NCBI RefSeq assembly: GCF_900105245.1
Contig: NZ_FNSZ01000001.1
Coordinates: 8,306,001 to 8,370,000 of the forward strand
From: Streptomyces sp. 1222.5
GTDB taxonomy: Bacteria > Actinomycetota > Actinomycetes > Streptomycetales > Streptomycetaceae
Direction of reading: 5' to 3'
Length of the DNA: 64,000 nucleotides
The position numbers were made by a program, and so were the translations under genes. The notes under the pieces were generated by a model. The model worked only from the letters and a program-made list of their open reading frames with translations, had not been told where the DNA came from and searched no databases. This document shows positions 26,674 through 34,760 of this stretch, in pieces (within the stretch, counting starts at the first letter, position 1; each line of letters opens with the position of its first letter).

Positions 26674-26683
26674 CCACAGTGCC

Positions 26684-27655
26684 TCACAGGGGAGGTGAGG
26701 GGTGGGAACGCACTGGCTGGGCCCGAGGCGGTGAAGAGTCCGCGGCGCTGTCGGCGCGCAGCGCCAGGAAGAGCCGGTGGTGCAGCAGACCGAGACCCGG
26801 CTCCTCCGCAGACAGCAGGGGCGCGACCAGCTTCCAGTAGCGGGCCATCACGGGCCCGTCCTCGCGCGCGAGCAGCTCGGCGAGCCGCCGCCGGAAGGCC
26901 GGGCTGTCGCGGGTTCCGAGCGCCGCCGCGTAGGCGGCGACGAAGCAGTCGAGCGCGCCTCCGCCCTCCGGCGGACGCCCACCGCGCACCTGAGTACCTG
27001 CCAGGCCGTACGCCTCGTCCAGCGCTTCGTACAGGACGGTGGGCCGGTAGGTCTCCCCGGCCAGCGGTGGCCGCGGTCGCAGTGATGGCACGCGGTCCAG
27101 GCGGGGATCCGAGACCAGCGCGTGCAGGCGGCCGAAGGCGAGGACCTGCTCGGGGACGGGCGCCGACGGCAGGGCCGGCACCACCGCGTCGAGCACCCCG
27201 GACACCAGCTGTGCCGGCAACCGGACCGGCAGCACCCGGCGCCAGAACCGGAACACGGCGTCCATGTCGGGAGGGAGCGTCAACGCCCCCAGCAACAGGA
27301 GCCGTTCGTCGCGCTCCTCGCCGCTGGACTCCGCGAGCAGCAGCAGTGCGGCCTCCCGCCACCGCAGCGCGGCCAGCTCCCGCTCGACACCCCGCAGCCG
27401 TTCCCCGAGCACCTGCTCCAGAGCCCCGTCCCGGTCCAGTGCCCGCTCGACCTCCGGCACGGCGAGATCGAGGGCGCGCAACGACCGGATCACCCGGAGC
27501 CGTTCGAGCGCCTCGGGCCCGTACCGCCGGTGCCCACCACCGCTGCGGCCTGCCTCCGGCAGCAGCCCCCGGTCCGAGTAGAAGCGCACGGTCTTGACGG
27601 TCACCTTGGCGCGCTCGGCGAGCTCCCCGATGCTCCACAGCCCGTCCGACTGCAC
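26684..27655 (-). CDS. MerR-family transcriptional regulator
   Basis: A winged-helix MerR domain covers residues 5-75: WSIGELAERAKVTVKTVRFYSDRGLLPEAGRSGGGHRRYGPEALERLRVIRSLR. A dimerisation helix and a long Leu/Ala-rich C-terminal domain of ~200 residues follow, as in MerR regulators that bind small organic ligands. The GTG at 27655 follows GGGGGAG. It is divergent from a double-hydrolase gene with 154 bp between, a typical regulator-target arrangement; the intergenic segment should contain a palindromic operator with 19-bp spacing. The ligand is unknown. Confidence 0.87.
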   Translation of the reverse strand: MQSDGLWSIGELAERAKVTVKTVRFYSDRGLLPEAGRSGGGHRRYGPEALERLRVIRSLRALDLAVPEVERALDRDGALEQVLGERLRGVERELAALRWREAALLLLAESSGEERDERLLLLGALTLPPDMDAVFRFWRRVLPVRLPAQLVSGVLDAVVPALPSAPVPEQVLAFGRLHALVSDPRLDRVPSLRPRPPLAGETYRPTVLYEALDEAYGLAGTQVRGGRPPEGGGALDCFVAAYAAALGTRDSPAFRRRLAELLAREDGPVMARYWKLVAPLLSAEEPGLGLLHHRLFLALRADSAADSSPPRAQPVRSHPSPPL

Positions 27656-27809
27656 GACACGCTCCCCCTCGGTGTCTCGACGGCCCGAACACCCAGCCTA
27701 GCGAGGGGATTCGGTGCTCCGTCCCACCTGTTCTTGAAGCTCCCCCGGGAGGAGTTCCTAGCCTGCAGACGACCGCGGAGCCGCGCGGTAGTGCTTACGA
27801 GGAGGCGGC

Positions 27810-29276
27810 ATGACGGCGTTCGTACTGGTGGGTGGCCCCTTCACCGGTGGCTGGATGTGGGAGGACGTGGCCGGACGGCTGCGGGAGGCGGGGGAGCGGG
27901 TGTGGCCGGTGACGCTCGACAGCGCACCGGGCGCCGGACTGTCCACCCACATCGCGGAGTTGTCGCGGATCGTCGATCGGATCGAGGTGCCCCGGGTCGT
28001 GCTCGTCGGACACGACTACGGCATCCACCCCGTCCTCGGCGCCGCCGACCGGTGCCCGGAGCGGATCTCCCGGGTCGTCCACGTCGCCGCCGGCCTGCCC
28101 CGGGACGGCGACACCGCCCGCCGACTCGTGCGCGACGAGACCGTACGCGCCCGACTGGCACACGACGACGCCCCGGTGCGGCCGCCGCGGGGCCGGGCGT
28201 GGGAGCGCTGGGGCAGCACCGCCGGCCTGTCCGCCGAGGCGCTCGCCCGACTCGACCGGCTCGCGGTACCGCAGCCCGCCGCCACCTTCACCGAGCCGCT
28301 CCGGCTCACCGGCGCCGCCCACCGGCTGCCCGCCACGGCGGTCCTCTGCACCGCCGACGGACCGGGCATCGACACGGTGGACATGCTCGTACGCTCCGGT
28401 CCCCCTCAGTTCAGGGAGCTCGCCGGTCCGCGCGTGAGCTACTTCGAACTCCCCACGGGGCACTGGCCGATGCTGTCCCGACCGGACGGGCTCGCCCAGG
28501 TGCTGATCAAGGCGGCAGCGGGGGAGGGCCGCCGTATCGCCGCACCGGACGACGATCCGGGCGGCACCCGCGAAACCTTCCTCCTCGATCCGCCCGAGGT
28601 GCCCCGGGAGCGCATCGGCCGCCTCGACCTCCATCTCCCGGAGGCCGATCGCCCCCGGCCCGCCGTCCTCTTCGTCCACGGCGGCCCCGTCGACCCCACC
28701 CGCCGGCCCACCCCGCGGGACACGCCCTTCTTCCTCGGTTACGCACGTTTCGCGGCTAGCCGTGGGGTCGTCGGCGCGACCCTCGATCACCGCCTGCACG
28801 CTCTCACCGACTACGCGAAGGCGGCGGAGGACGTCGCGGCGGCCGTCGATCAGGTACGTGCCGATCCCCGGGTGGACCCGGACCGGATCGCGCTCTGGTT
28901 GTTCTCCGCCGGCGGCCTCCTCGCGGCGGACTGGGTCGCGGCACCTCCGCCGTGGCTGCGCTGCCTGGCCCTGACCTACCCCGTCCTCGCCCCACCGCCC
29001 GGTTGGGAGACGGTGGACGCCCGCTTCCGTCCCGTGGCCGCCCTCCGCGGCGCCGGACGGTTGAACACGGTTCTCACCCGGGCAGGGCTCGAACACCCCT
29101 CCTTCGCCGCGACGGTCCGGCAGTTCCTGGACGCCGCCACCGAGTGCGGGGCGGCCGTGGAGGTCCTCGACGTGCCGCACGGGCGGCACGGCTTCGAGCT
29201 GCTCGACCACTCCGAGGAGTCGCGGGCCGCCGTGGAACGGGCGATGACCGCCGTCACGCGGCTGCTGGACGCCTGA
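27810..29276 (+). CDS. Tandem alpha/beta hydrolase (two fused hydrolase modules)
   Basis: The first module (residues 1-235) opens FVLVGGPFTGGWMWEDVAGRL, with the nucleophile elbow VLVGHDYGIHP, where Asp replaces the usual Ser as in dehalogenase/epoxide-hydrolase-type enzymes, and the His in LPTGHWPML. The second module (residues ~265-488) opens PAVLFVHGGPVDPT and has LWLFSAGGLLAAD with Ser as nucleophile and GRHGFELLDHSEES with the His. The fusion of an Asp-nucleophile and a Ser-nucleophile enzyme is unusual. The ATG at 27810 follows GAGGAGG. The divergent MerR regulator likely controls it. A two-step hydrolysis of one compound is a reasonable inference. Confidence 0.8.
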   Translation: MTAFVLVGGPFTGGWMWEDVAGRLREAGERVWPVTLDSAPGAGLSTHIAELSRIVDRIEVPRVVLVGHDYGIHPVLGAADRCPERISRVVHVAAGLPRDGDTARRLVRDETVRARLAHDDAPVRPPRGRAWERWGSTAGLSAEALARLDRLAVPQPAATFTEPLRLTGAAHRLPATAVLCTADGPGIDTVDMLVRSGPPQFRELAGPRVSYFELPTGHWPMLSRPDGLAQVLIKAAAGEGRRIAAPDDDPGGTRETFLLDPPEVPRERIGRLDLHLPEADRPRPAVLFVHGGPVDPTRRPTPRDTPFFLGYARFAASRGVVGATLDHRLHALTDYAKAAEDVAAAVDQVRADPRVDPDRIALWLFSAGGLLAADWVAAPPPWLRCLALTYPVLAPPPGWETVDARFRPVAALRGAGRLNTVLTRAGLEHPSFAATVRQFLDAATECGAAVEVLDVPHGRHGFELLDHSEESRAAVERAMTAVTRLLDA

Positions 29277-29375
29277 GCCCGCAGGCGTTCCCGGGCCACG
29301 ACCGTGAACCACCACGAGCCGTGATCCCCCGGCGCACCCCACCCGCCGGCGAGTGGGCGCGTCGCCCACGGCACC

Positions 29376-29798
29376 ATGGAGGGTATGCGGACGCAACCAG
29401 TGCTGGTGTACGACGGCGACTGCGGCTTCTGTACGGCCTCGGTCGCCTTCGCCCGGAAGTGGATCAAGCCTCGCTGTGAGATCACTGCCCAGCAGGCCGC
29501 GCCCCTGGAGGCACTGGGGGTCACCCGGCAGCGGGCCGAGTACGAAGCGCTGTGGGTGACCCCGGAGGGGACGGTCCACGGAGGCGCCCAGGCGGTCGCC
29601 GGACTCCTGTCGAGCGCCGGTGGTGGATGGATGGTCGTCGGCGCCCTGCTCCGCCTGCCGCCGATGCGCTGGATCGCCCACGGCGTCTACCGCCTCATCG
29701 CCGACAACCGCCACCGACTGCCGGGCGGCACCGCCGCCTGCGCGCTCACCGCCGGCGGGTCCGGGTCTGGGCGAGGTGCGAAACCTGGTAGTGGGTGA
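29376..29798 (+). CDS. DCC-family thiol-disulfide oxidoreductase
   Basis: The product begins with VYDGDCGFCTASVAFARKWI, the defining DGDCGFC motif of the DUF393/DCC family, proteins with a thioredoxin-like CxxC (C-G-F-C). A typical ~115-residue core follows, with GGAQAVAGLL and MRWIAHGVYRLIADNRHRLPGG. The C-terminus is ~15 residues longer than usual (GSGSGRGAKPGSG) and overlaps the convergent SnoaL gene by 53 bp. Starts at 29376 and 29385 are both possible; the GGAGGG in front of the second lies too close to be clearly used. Substrates of DCC proteins are unknown. Confidence 0.85.
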   Translation: MEGMRTQPVLVYDGDCGFCTASVAFARKWIKPRCEITAQQAAPLEALGVTRQRAEYEALWVTPEGTVHGGAQAVAGLLSSAGGGWMVVGALLRLPPMRWIAHGVYRLIADNRHRLPGGTAACALTAGGSGSGRGAKPGSG

Positions 29799-30141
29799 TG
29801 TACCAGCCGTCCTCCGCGCGCTTGACCAGCACCGCCAGGTTGACGGTGAGCGTGGGCCGGTCGGTGAAGGAGAAGTCCACACTCAGATAGCCGAGGGCGA
29901 GGTCGTCCGCGAGTCGCCTGGTCTCGACCATGCGGTAGTCGGCGGTCAGTCCCAGGGGCTGTGAGGCGTAGTAGTCGGCCACACCTTGGCGTCCGACGCT
30001 GTAGGGGCGCAGCCCTTGGAAGATCGCGTCCTCGGTGAACAGCGACGCGACCCGCTCCGGTTCGTGACCGTCGACGGCGGCCTTCCACCGGTCGAGGACC
30101 CCGCGCAGGATCGAATCCGTATCCGTCGTGCTGCTGCCCAT
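29746..30141 (-). CDS. SnoaL/DUF4440-like protein (SgcJ/EcaC type)
   Basis: The 131-residue product has the NTF2-like fold pattern: an N-terminal helix (ILRGVLDRWKAAVDGHEPERVASLFTEDAIFQGL), PYSVGRQGVADYYASQP and a C-terminal strand pair (VNLAVLVKRAEDGWYITHYQVSH). This fits SnoaL-like/DUF4440 proteins, which include steroid isomerases, polyketide cyclases and many proteins of unknown function. Its 3' end overlaps the DCC gene, which makes the last residues constrained by two proteins. The start ATG at 30141 gives the full fold. Confidence 0.8.
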   Translation of the reverse strand: MGSSTTDTDSILRGVLDRWKAAVDGHEPERVASLFTEDAIFQGLRPYSVGRQGVADYYASQPLGLTADYRMVETRRLADDLALGYLSVDFSFTDRPTLTVNLAVLVKRAEDGWYITHYQVSHLAQTRTRRR

Positions 30142-30283
30142 CGTCGTGCTCCTGTCGGTCGGAACCAGCTGCGGCCGGGTGCTCTCCAGCGGATCGGCAC
30201 GCCCGTACCCGAATAGTAGCCGACCGGTCGGCTAGTAGGTGGACGGTACTCGCGCCGGCCCGATGGACGCGGCGGATGCTCTG

Positions 30284-31207
30284 CTAGGCCCGGTACGGGT
30301 CGTCGAGGGGCAGCCATGCGGACGGACCGTGGATGCCGAGGTCTCCGACGCCGTCGCACAGAGCGTCCACGAGGGCACGGACCACCCCGCGGACGTCGCT
30401 CCGGCGCCACACCAGGGACCAGGTCCACCAGACCTCCGGAGCCACGACGGTGCGCCGGACCAGGTCGGGCGGCACCGGTGTGGTCTGCCCTTTGGGGCAG
30501 TTGACGACCGGCAGCCGGTTGCGCCGGACATGGTCGAAGAAGGCCGGGCCGGTGATGCCGTTGTCGGAGATGCGCATCGCGCGCGCCCCTGTGTCCCGCG
30601 CCAACTGCTCGGCATAGGCGTTCCAGGAGAACCATGAGGTGGTGTCGTCGTCGAGGAGGACGACGGTGTCCCGGGCCGCCACGTCGCCGGTGTCGTCACC
30701 GGTGGCGACGGCGTACAACCGGTCGGCGCCGATGAGCCGGGCACGCAGGCCGTGCTTCTCGAGGTCTTCCGTCCTCACCCAGCACACGGCGAGGTCCAGG
30801 CTGCCGTCGGCCACCCGGGCGGCCTGGGTGTGCGACGGCGCGACCCATGCGTCGAGGTGGACCTGGGCCACCGCGGAGGTGCGGGCGCTCAGGTCCGCGG
30901 GGAGCCAGTTGACGTAGCCGAGGCGCAGTGGCTCGGAGCCGGACAAGCGGCGGGCGTGCTGCTGGAGGTCGTCGGCCTGTGCCAGCAGGGCACGCGTCTG
31001 CGGAAGCAGGGCGGTACCGGCCGCTGTGAGCGAGACCGAGCGGCGGTCACGGTCGAAGAGCCGTACGCCGAGGTCGCGTTCGAGTGCCTTGATCTGCTGG
31101 GACAGGGACGGGCCGGCGATCAGGAGACGCTCGGCCGCCCGGCCGAAGTTCAGCTCCTCGGCCACCGCCACGAAGTACCGCAGTTGGCGCAGCTCCACAC
31201 CCGCCAT
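30284..31207 (-). CDS. LysR-family transcriptional regulator
   Basis: A LysR DNA-binding domain is clear in residues 5-65 (LRQLRYFVAVAEELNFGRAAERLLIAGPSLSQQIKALERDLGVRLF), followed by a two-lobed effector-binding domain. The 307-residue length is typical. It is divergent from a YbfB/YjiJ-type MFS transporter 229 bp away, a common LysR/target layout in which the regulator represses itself and activates the efflux gene with a ligand. The effector is not deducible. Confidence 0.9.
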   Translation of the reverse strand: MAGVELRQLRYFVAVAEELNFGRAAERLLIAGPSLSQQIKALERDLGVRLFDRDRRSVSLTAAGTALLPQTRALLAQADDLQQHARRLSGSEPLRLGYVNWLPADLSARTSAVAQVHLDAWVAPSHTQAARVADGSLDLAVCWVRTEDLEKHGLRARLIGADRLYAVATGDDTGDVAARDTVVLLDDDTTSWFSWNAYAEQLARDTGARAMRISDNGITGPAFFDHVRRNRLPVVNCPKGQTTPVPPDLVRRTVVAPEVWWTWSLVWRRSDVRGVVRALVDALCDGVGDLGIHGPSAWLPLDDPYRA

Positions 31208-31436
31208 GCTACGTCCGGTAGGAGGTTCTCCCTACCAGCAGCGAGGAAGCCGGTCGTGGCGTGCGCCGGGTCGACGGGAGCACGCTGGGAGCCGAAGCCC
31301 GACGGCATACGACCGCACCCGGCGGCCCCGCACGCATCGCGGCGGACGGACACCGCACGCCCGGGCCCGCCGCTCCGGAGCGGGACCATTCCTGCCAGTC
31401 CAGCCCCCGCGGACCCCCGCCCACAAGGAATGCGCC

Positions 31437-32732
31437 ATGCCCGTACGACACCTGCGCGCCGCCTCGGCCCGAACAGGAGGCCTCTCTCCCTCGCCCCGGG
31501 TCCACGTCGCCCGGACCGCCGCCGCACTCGCGGCGGCGATGGGCATCGGCCGCTTCGTCTTCACCCCGATCCTCCCGCTGATGCACGCGCAGGCAGGGCT
31601 TTCGGTGAGTGCCGGCGCGAACCTGGCCACGGCCAACTACGTCGGCTATCTGGCCGGCGCACTCGCAGGCATCTTCGCTCCCGCGCTGGTCCGCTCACCG
31701 GCTCTCCTGCGCGTCGCCCTGGTCGTACTGACCGGGACCCTGGCCGCGATGCCCGCCACGCACGACGCGCACCTGTGGATCACTCTGCGCCTGCTGGCGG
31801 GAGCGGCCAGCGCCCTGGTCTTCGTCCTCGCGGTCGGCTCTCTCCACAGCAACCTCCGCGGCCACCCCGCCCACCTGTCCGGATGGGCCTTCGGTGGAGT
31901 GGGTACCGGCATCGCGCTGTCCGGCCTTCTCGTCCTCGTGCTGCATTCCGTAGCCGACTGGCGGGTCGCCTGGTGGGCCTCGGCCGCACTGGCCGCACTG
32001 TTCACCGCGGGAGCGTGGCGCCTGCGCCCTGAAACGGCACCTGTTCGGGAACCGCGGAAGGAGCCCGGGGCGGCACCGGGAGCCGGCACGCCGGCAGCGG
32101 AACGGACGACGACTCGCACGCGCCGCTGGTTCACCACCCTGTTCGCCTCCTACACGCTGGAAGGCGTCGGGTACATCGTCGCGGGCACCTTCCTTGTCGC
32201 CGCGATCGAGCAGAGCTCGCCTGGCCCGGTCGGCAACGCCGCCTGGGTGCTGGTCGGTCTGGCGGCCGTACCCTCCTCGGCGTTGTGGGCGGGGCTCGGG
32301 CGCCGCTGGTCCCATCCCGACCTGCTGCTCGCCGCACTCGTCGTCCAGGCGACCGGCATCGCCCTGCCCGCCCTGATCGGCGGGGTGACGGCCGCACTGA
32401 TCTCCGCGGTCCTGTTCGGCGCGACGTTCATCGGTGTCAGCACCCTCGCGCTGGCCGCCGGCGCACACCTCTGGTTCCCGCGCTCCGTGGCGCTGTTGAC
32501 CGCCGGGTATTCCGTCGGCCAGATACTCGGACCCCTCGTCGTCGCACCACTGCTCCACCACGGCTACCACCGGGCCCTGATCGTGGCCGCCGTCGTCGTC
32601 CTGGCGGCCGCCGGGGCAGCGGGTCTGCTGCGCATCGGCTTCCCGAGCCAGGGCGTGGTTCCACGCGGAGCCGTGAACGGCCGGCGCACCGGAGCGACGC
32701 CGACGGCGGGCCCGGACCGAGGTGGCGCCTGA
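31437..32732 (+). CDS. YbfB/YjiJ-type MFS transporter
   Basis: The ATG at 31437 follows AAGGAATGCGCC. The 431-residue protein has 12 predicted membrane helices and the family-specific opening MGIGRFVFTPILPLMHAQAGLS, followed by ANYVGYLAGALAG. YbfB/YjiJ family members are putative efflux carriers, often next to a LysR regulator as here. The C-terminus has a hydrophilic ~25-residue tail. The frame stays open far upstream, but that part is Arg-rich and unconserved. Confidence 0.87.
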   Translation: MPVRHLRAASARTGGLSPSPRVHVARTAAALAAAMGIGRFVFTPILPLMHAQAGLSVSAGANLATANYVGYLAGALAGIFAPALVRSPALLRVALVVLTGTLAAMPATHDAHLWITLRLLAGAASALVFVLAVGSLHSNLRGHPAHLSGWAFGGVGTGIALSGLLVLVLHSVADWRVAWWASAALAALFTAGAWRLRPETAPVREPRKEPGAAPGAGTPAAERTTTRTRRWFTTLFASYTLEGVGYIVAGTFLVAAIEQSSPGPVGNAAWVLVGLAAVPSSALWAGLGRRWSHPDLLLAALVVQATGIALPALIGGVTAALISAVLFGATFIGVSTLALAAGAHLWFPRSVALLTAGYSVGQILGPLVVAPLLHHGYHRALIVAAVVVLAAAGAAGLLRIGFPSQGVVPRGAVNGRRTGATPTAGPDRGGA

Positions 32733-32853
32733 CGGGACGCGTCCGGTGCACCAGGTCGGGTGCGTCACCGCCTTGACAGGTGACGGATTGGGGGCGCAGG
32801 CTGAAGGCGATCGAGCCCTGCGGGCCGGTCGCCTCGACGAAAAGGGAGCCACC

Positions 32854-33054
32854 ATGGAAACCGAGCCTTCGCTGGACACGGCAGCGGCAGCGGCAGCGCG
32901 GCACGCGCGCTTCGGCAAGCTGCCGGAGCGTATCCGGTTCGACGAAATGGTCGAGGAGAAGGTGGTCGAGCCGAACACCTCCGCGATTGCCTCGTACAAC
33001 CCGGAAGGGTCCTGGAATCACTTCTCGTGTCTCGCGCTCGATCTGGGGCTGTAA
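32854..33054 (+). CDS. 66-residue conserved-looking peptide ending LALDLGL
   Basis: An ATG at 32854 after AAGGGAG gives a charged, non-hydrophobic peptide: a short Ala-rich segment, RHARFGKLPERIRFDEMVEEK, a linker and the end SWNHFSCLALDLGL. The KLPERIR...MVEEK...YNPE...SCLALDLGL blocks resemble a small family of Streptomyces hypothetical proteins that I recall but cannot name. Only one Cys is present. The short size, charged N-terminal half and compact hydrophobic C-terminus could fit a small regulatory or precursor peptide, but no modification enzyme is adjacent, so no such claim is made. Confidence 0.55.
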   Translation: METEPSLDTAAAAAARHARFGKLPERIRFDEMVEEKVVEPNTSAIASYNPEGSWNHFSCLALDLGL

Positions 33055-33143
33055 ACTTGATTCATCAACTAGATGAGCGTCGGATTCGGTAGTCCGCCGC
33101 ACTCCCTGGCGCCTGTCGCGCACCCCGATGGAGCGTCCACGCC

Positions 33144-34076
33144 TTGGGAATGACCGCAGAGGGCCTCGCCGCCGGTCTTTTCGAAGTCCTCGAAACAGGG
33201 GATCCCGCCCTGGCAGCGGAGGTGGTGCACGAGGAATTCCGGAACCGTGAGGCGGCCGTGGCGCCTCCGGCGTGCCGGACGGCCGGCCCGGCGGGTGTGC
33301 CGGCGTCCGGCGCGTGGATGCGGTCCGCGTTCGAGGGCCTGCGACTGCCCTTCCTGGGGGACCGTCGCCGACGAGCGGCAGGTGTGGCTGCGGTTGCGCA
33401 TGCGGGGGCGCCATGCCGGGGCCTTCGCCTGTTCAAGGACGGTGCCGTGGACCGAGTCGTGCCGCCTACGGGGCGGGGGGTCGACTTCGAGCAGATTCAC
33501 GTCCTCGACCTGCGTGACGGCAAGGTGATCCGGCACGAGGCCGTGCGCGACGACATCACGATGTTCGGCCGGCTCGGGGTGTTCCCGCCGACCCCGGCGG
33601 CCGGAATGCGCATGCTCGCGTGGCGGGTCACCGGGCGGGCTTCCCGGGCCGCGGCCGAGGTGGCGGCGACCGCATTGCGCACGCCCGCTGCGCAGCTTCT
33701 GGCGAGGCAGGTTGGGGGCGGTCTTCGGCCGCGGGTCCCGGTCGACTTCGGCTCGGAGGCGTCGCCGCAACTGGAGCCGGTGGTCTTGGCGTTGAACCCT
33801 CTCCGCCGCGGCGCACGGCGTACCCGCTGTCGTCGTCCCGGATTCGCCCGAACGGCAGCGGTAGGCGGAACGCCCTCTCGGTCACCGGGGCCTGCATCGG
33901 CCTGCGGCCCGGGAAGGGGGCCCGCGGTGATCGCGGCGGCCGTCGGTCGGCTGCTGTCCGATGCGGCATGCACCGTTGCGGCGTCCCGCCTGCGTGACGA
34001 GGTGGCCGCCATGCCGACCGCGGAGGAGGTGGCGGCCCGACTGGCGGCGGTGGCCGCCGCGGAGCGAGGGCGCTGA
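33144..34076 (+). CDS. SnoaL-like ester cyclase with a scrambled middle, running into remnant DNA
   Basis: The frame starts as an NTF2/SnoaL-type ester cyclase (LAAGLFEVLETGDPALAAEVVHEEFRNREA) and later shows family sequence again (FKDGAVDRVVPPTGRGVDFEQIHVLDLRDGKVIRHEAVRDDITMFGRLGVFPP). Between ~33356 and 33432 it is nonsense. Another frame there reads TVADERQVWLRLRMRGRHAGAFA, the expected middle. One extra G near 33356-33360 and one missing C near 33429 explain both breaks and restore the frame, so ~25 residues are scrambled. Beyond about residue 200 the frame reads through a decayed glycosyltransferase end and stops at 34076. As a functional gene it is doubtful unless the indels are errors. 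Confidence 0.55.
   Translation: MGMTAEGLAAGLFEVLETGDPALAAEVVHEEFRNREAAVAPPACRTAGPAGVPASGAWMRSAFEGLRLPFLGDRRRRAAGVAAVAHAGAPCRGLRLFKDGAVDRVVPPTGRGVDFEQIHVLDLRDGKVIRHEAVRDDITMFGRLGVFPPTPAAGMRMLAWRVTGRASRAAAEVAATALRTPAAQLLARQVGGGLRPRVPVDFGSEASPQLEPVVLALNPLRRGARRTRCRRPGFARTAAVGGTPSRSPGPASACGPGRGPAVIAAAVGRLLSDAACTVAASRLRDEVAAMPTAEEVAARLAAVAAAERGR
33791..34076 (+). pseudogene. Decayed C-terminal remnant of a GT1 (MGT-like) glycosyltransferase
   Basis: In one frame (33790-33850) the DNA reads TLSAAAHGVPAVVVPDSPERQR, the acceptor/UDP-binding end of macrolide-type GT1 glycosyltransferases. A stop follows; another frame then gives VTGACIGLRPGKG. A third ends with VIAAAVGRLLSDAACTVAASRLRDEVAAMPTAEEVAARLAAVAAAE, matching the last helices of that family. 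Only the C-terminal ~100 residues survive, split over three frames, so this is a real pseudogene fragment. It fits recombination or deletion in this region and is unlikely to be transcribed on its own. Confidence 0.65.
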
Positions 34077-34143
34077 GGGCGTGGAACCGCCTAGGGTGAG
34101 GGGGAGCCGAGCTGGGGCGGTGCCGTTCGAACGGCCGCGTCGA

Positions 34144-34599
34144 TCACTGCGGCGCTATGCGCTCCAGCACCTTTGCGGCCGCGGCGATGTCGCAGCCGTC
34201 CAGGCGCGAGAAGACGTGCCGCCGCACGCTGGCGAGGTTGGTGGGCCACGCCTGTTTCAGTTGCTTCCAACCGGCGTTGGTGAGGATGGCGAGCCAGGCC
34301 CTTCCGTCGTCCGGCGCCTTCTCACGGATGACCAGGGACTGCGACTCCAGCCGGTTGACCACGCGTGTCATGCCGCTCAAGGACAGCCCGCACATACTGG
34401 CCAGTTCGCTCATCCGCATCTGGTTGTGCGACGCCTCGGAGAGGTGCACCAGGACCATGTACTCGGAACTGGAGATCGGCAGTTCGTCCAGCATGTCCGC
34501 GTCGACCAGGCGCGGCAGGAGCGTCATCACCCTGCCCAGCGCCCGCAGGAAGGCCTCCTCGTCACGATCGAGGGGCTCGATATCCGTCGCGTCTGCCAT
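34144..34599 (-). CDS. MarR-family transcriptional regulator
   Basis: The 151-residue product has the MarR winged-helix pattern: DMLDELPISSSEYMVLVHLSEASHNQMRMSELASMCGLSLSGMTRVVNRLESQSLVIREKAPDDGRAWLAILTNAGW. The ATG at 34599 follows GAGG; 18 codons of additional open frame upstream lack conservation. No efflux or enzyme gene is directly divergent, since the upstream neighbour is a same-strand epoxide-hydrolase-like gene's 3' end. The ligand is unknown. Confidence 0.88.
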   Translation of the reverse strand: MADATDIEPLDRDEEAFLRALGRVMTLLPRLVDADMLDELPISSSEYMVLVHLSEASHNQMRMSELASMCGLSLSGMTRVVNRLESQSLVIREKAPDDGRAWLAILTNAGWKQLKQAWPTNLASVRRHVFSRLDGCDIAAAAKVLERIAPQ

Positions 34600-34760
34600 G
34601 GCCTCAGTGTAAATGGCATGCCGGGGCGCAGGTGAATGCCGAACTGGTCGCATTGTTGTACTTGCCGCGCAAATTACCGCGTGGAACGCGATGTCCTGGA
34701 CCGGTCCGAGATCGGACGGCCGGTGTGGGCAGGTCTCGAAGCCGACCCGCTGGTCGCGTG

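Noticed and set aside
33055..33143. Possible CRISPR-like or tRNA-like structure around the gap before the SnoaL gene
   Set aside because: No repeated spacers and no cloverleaf can be drawn; the gap is ordinary promoter-sized sequence.
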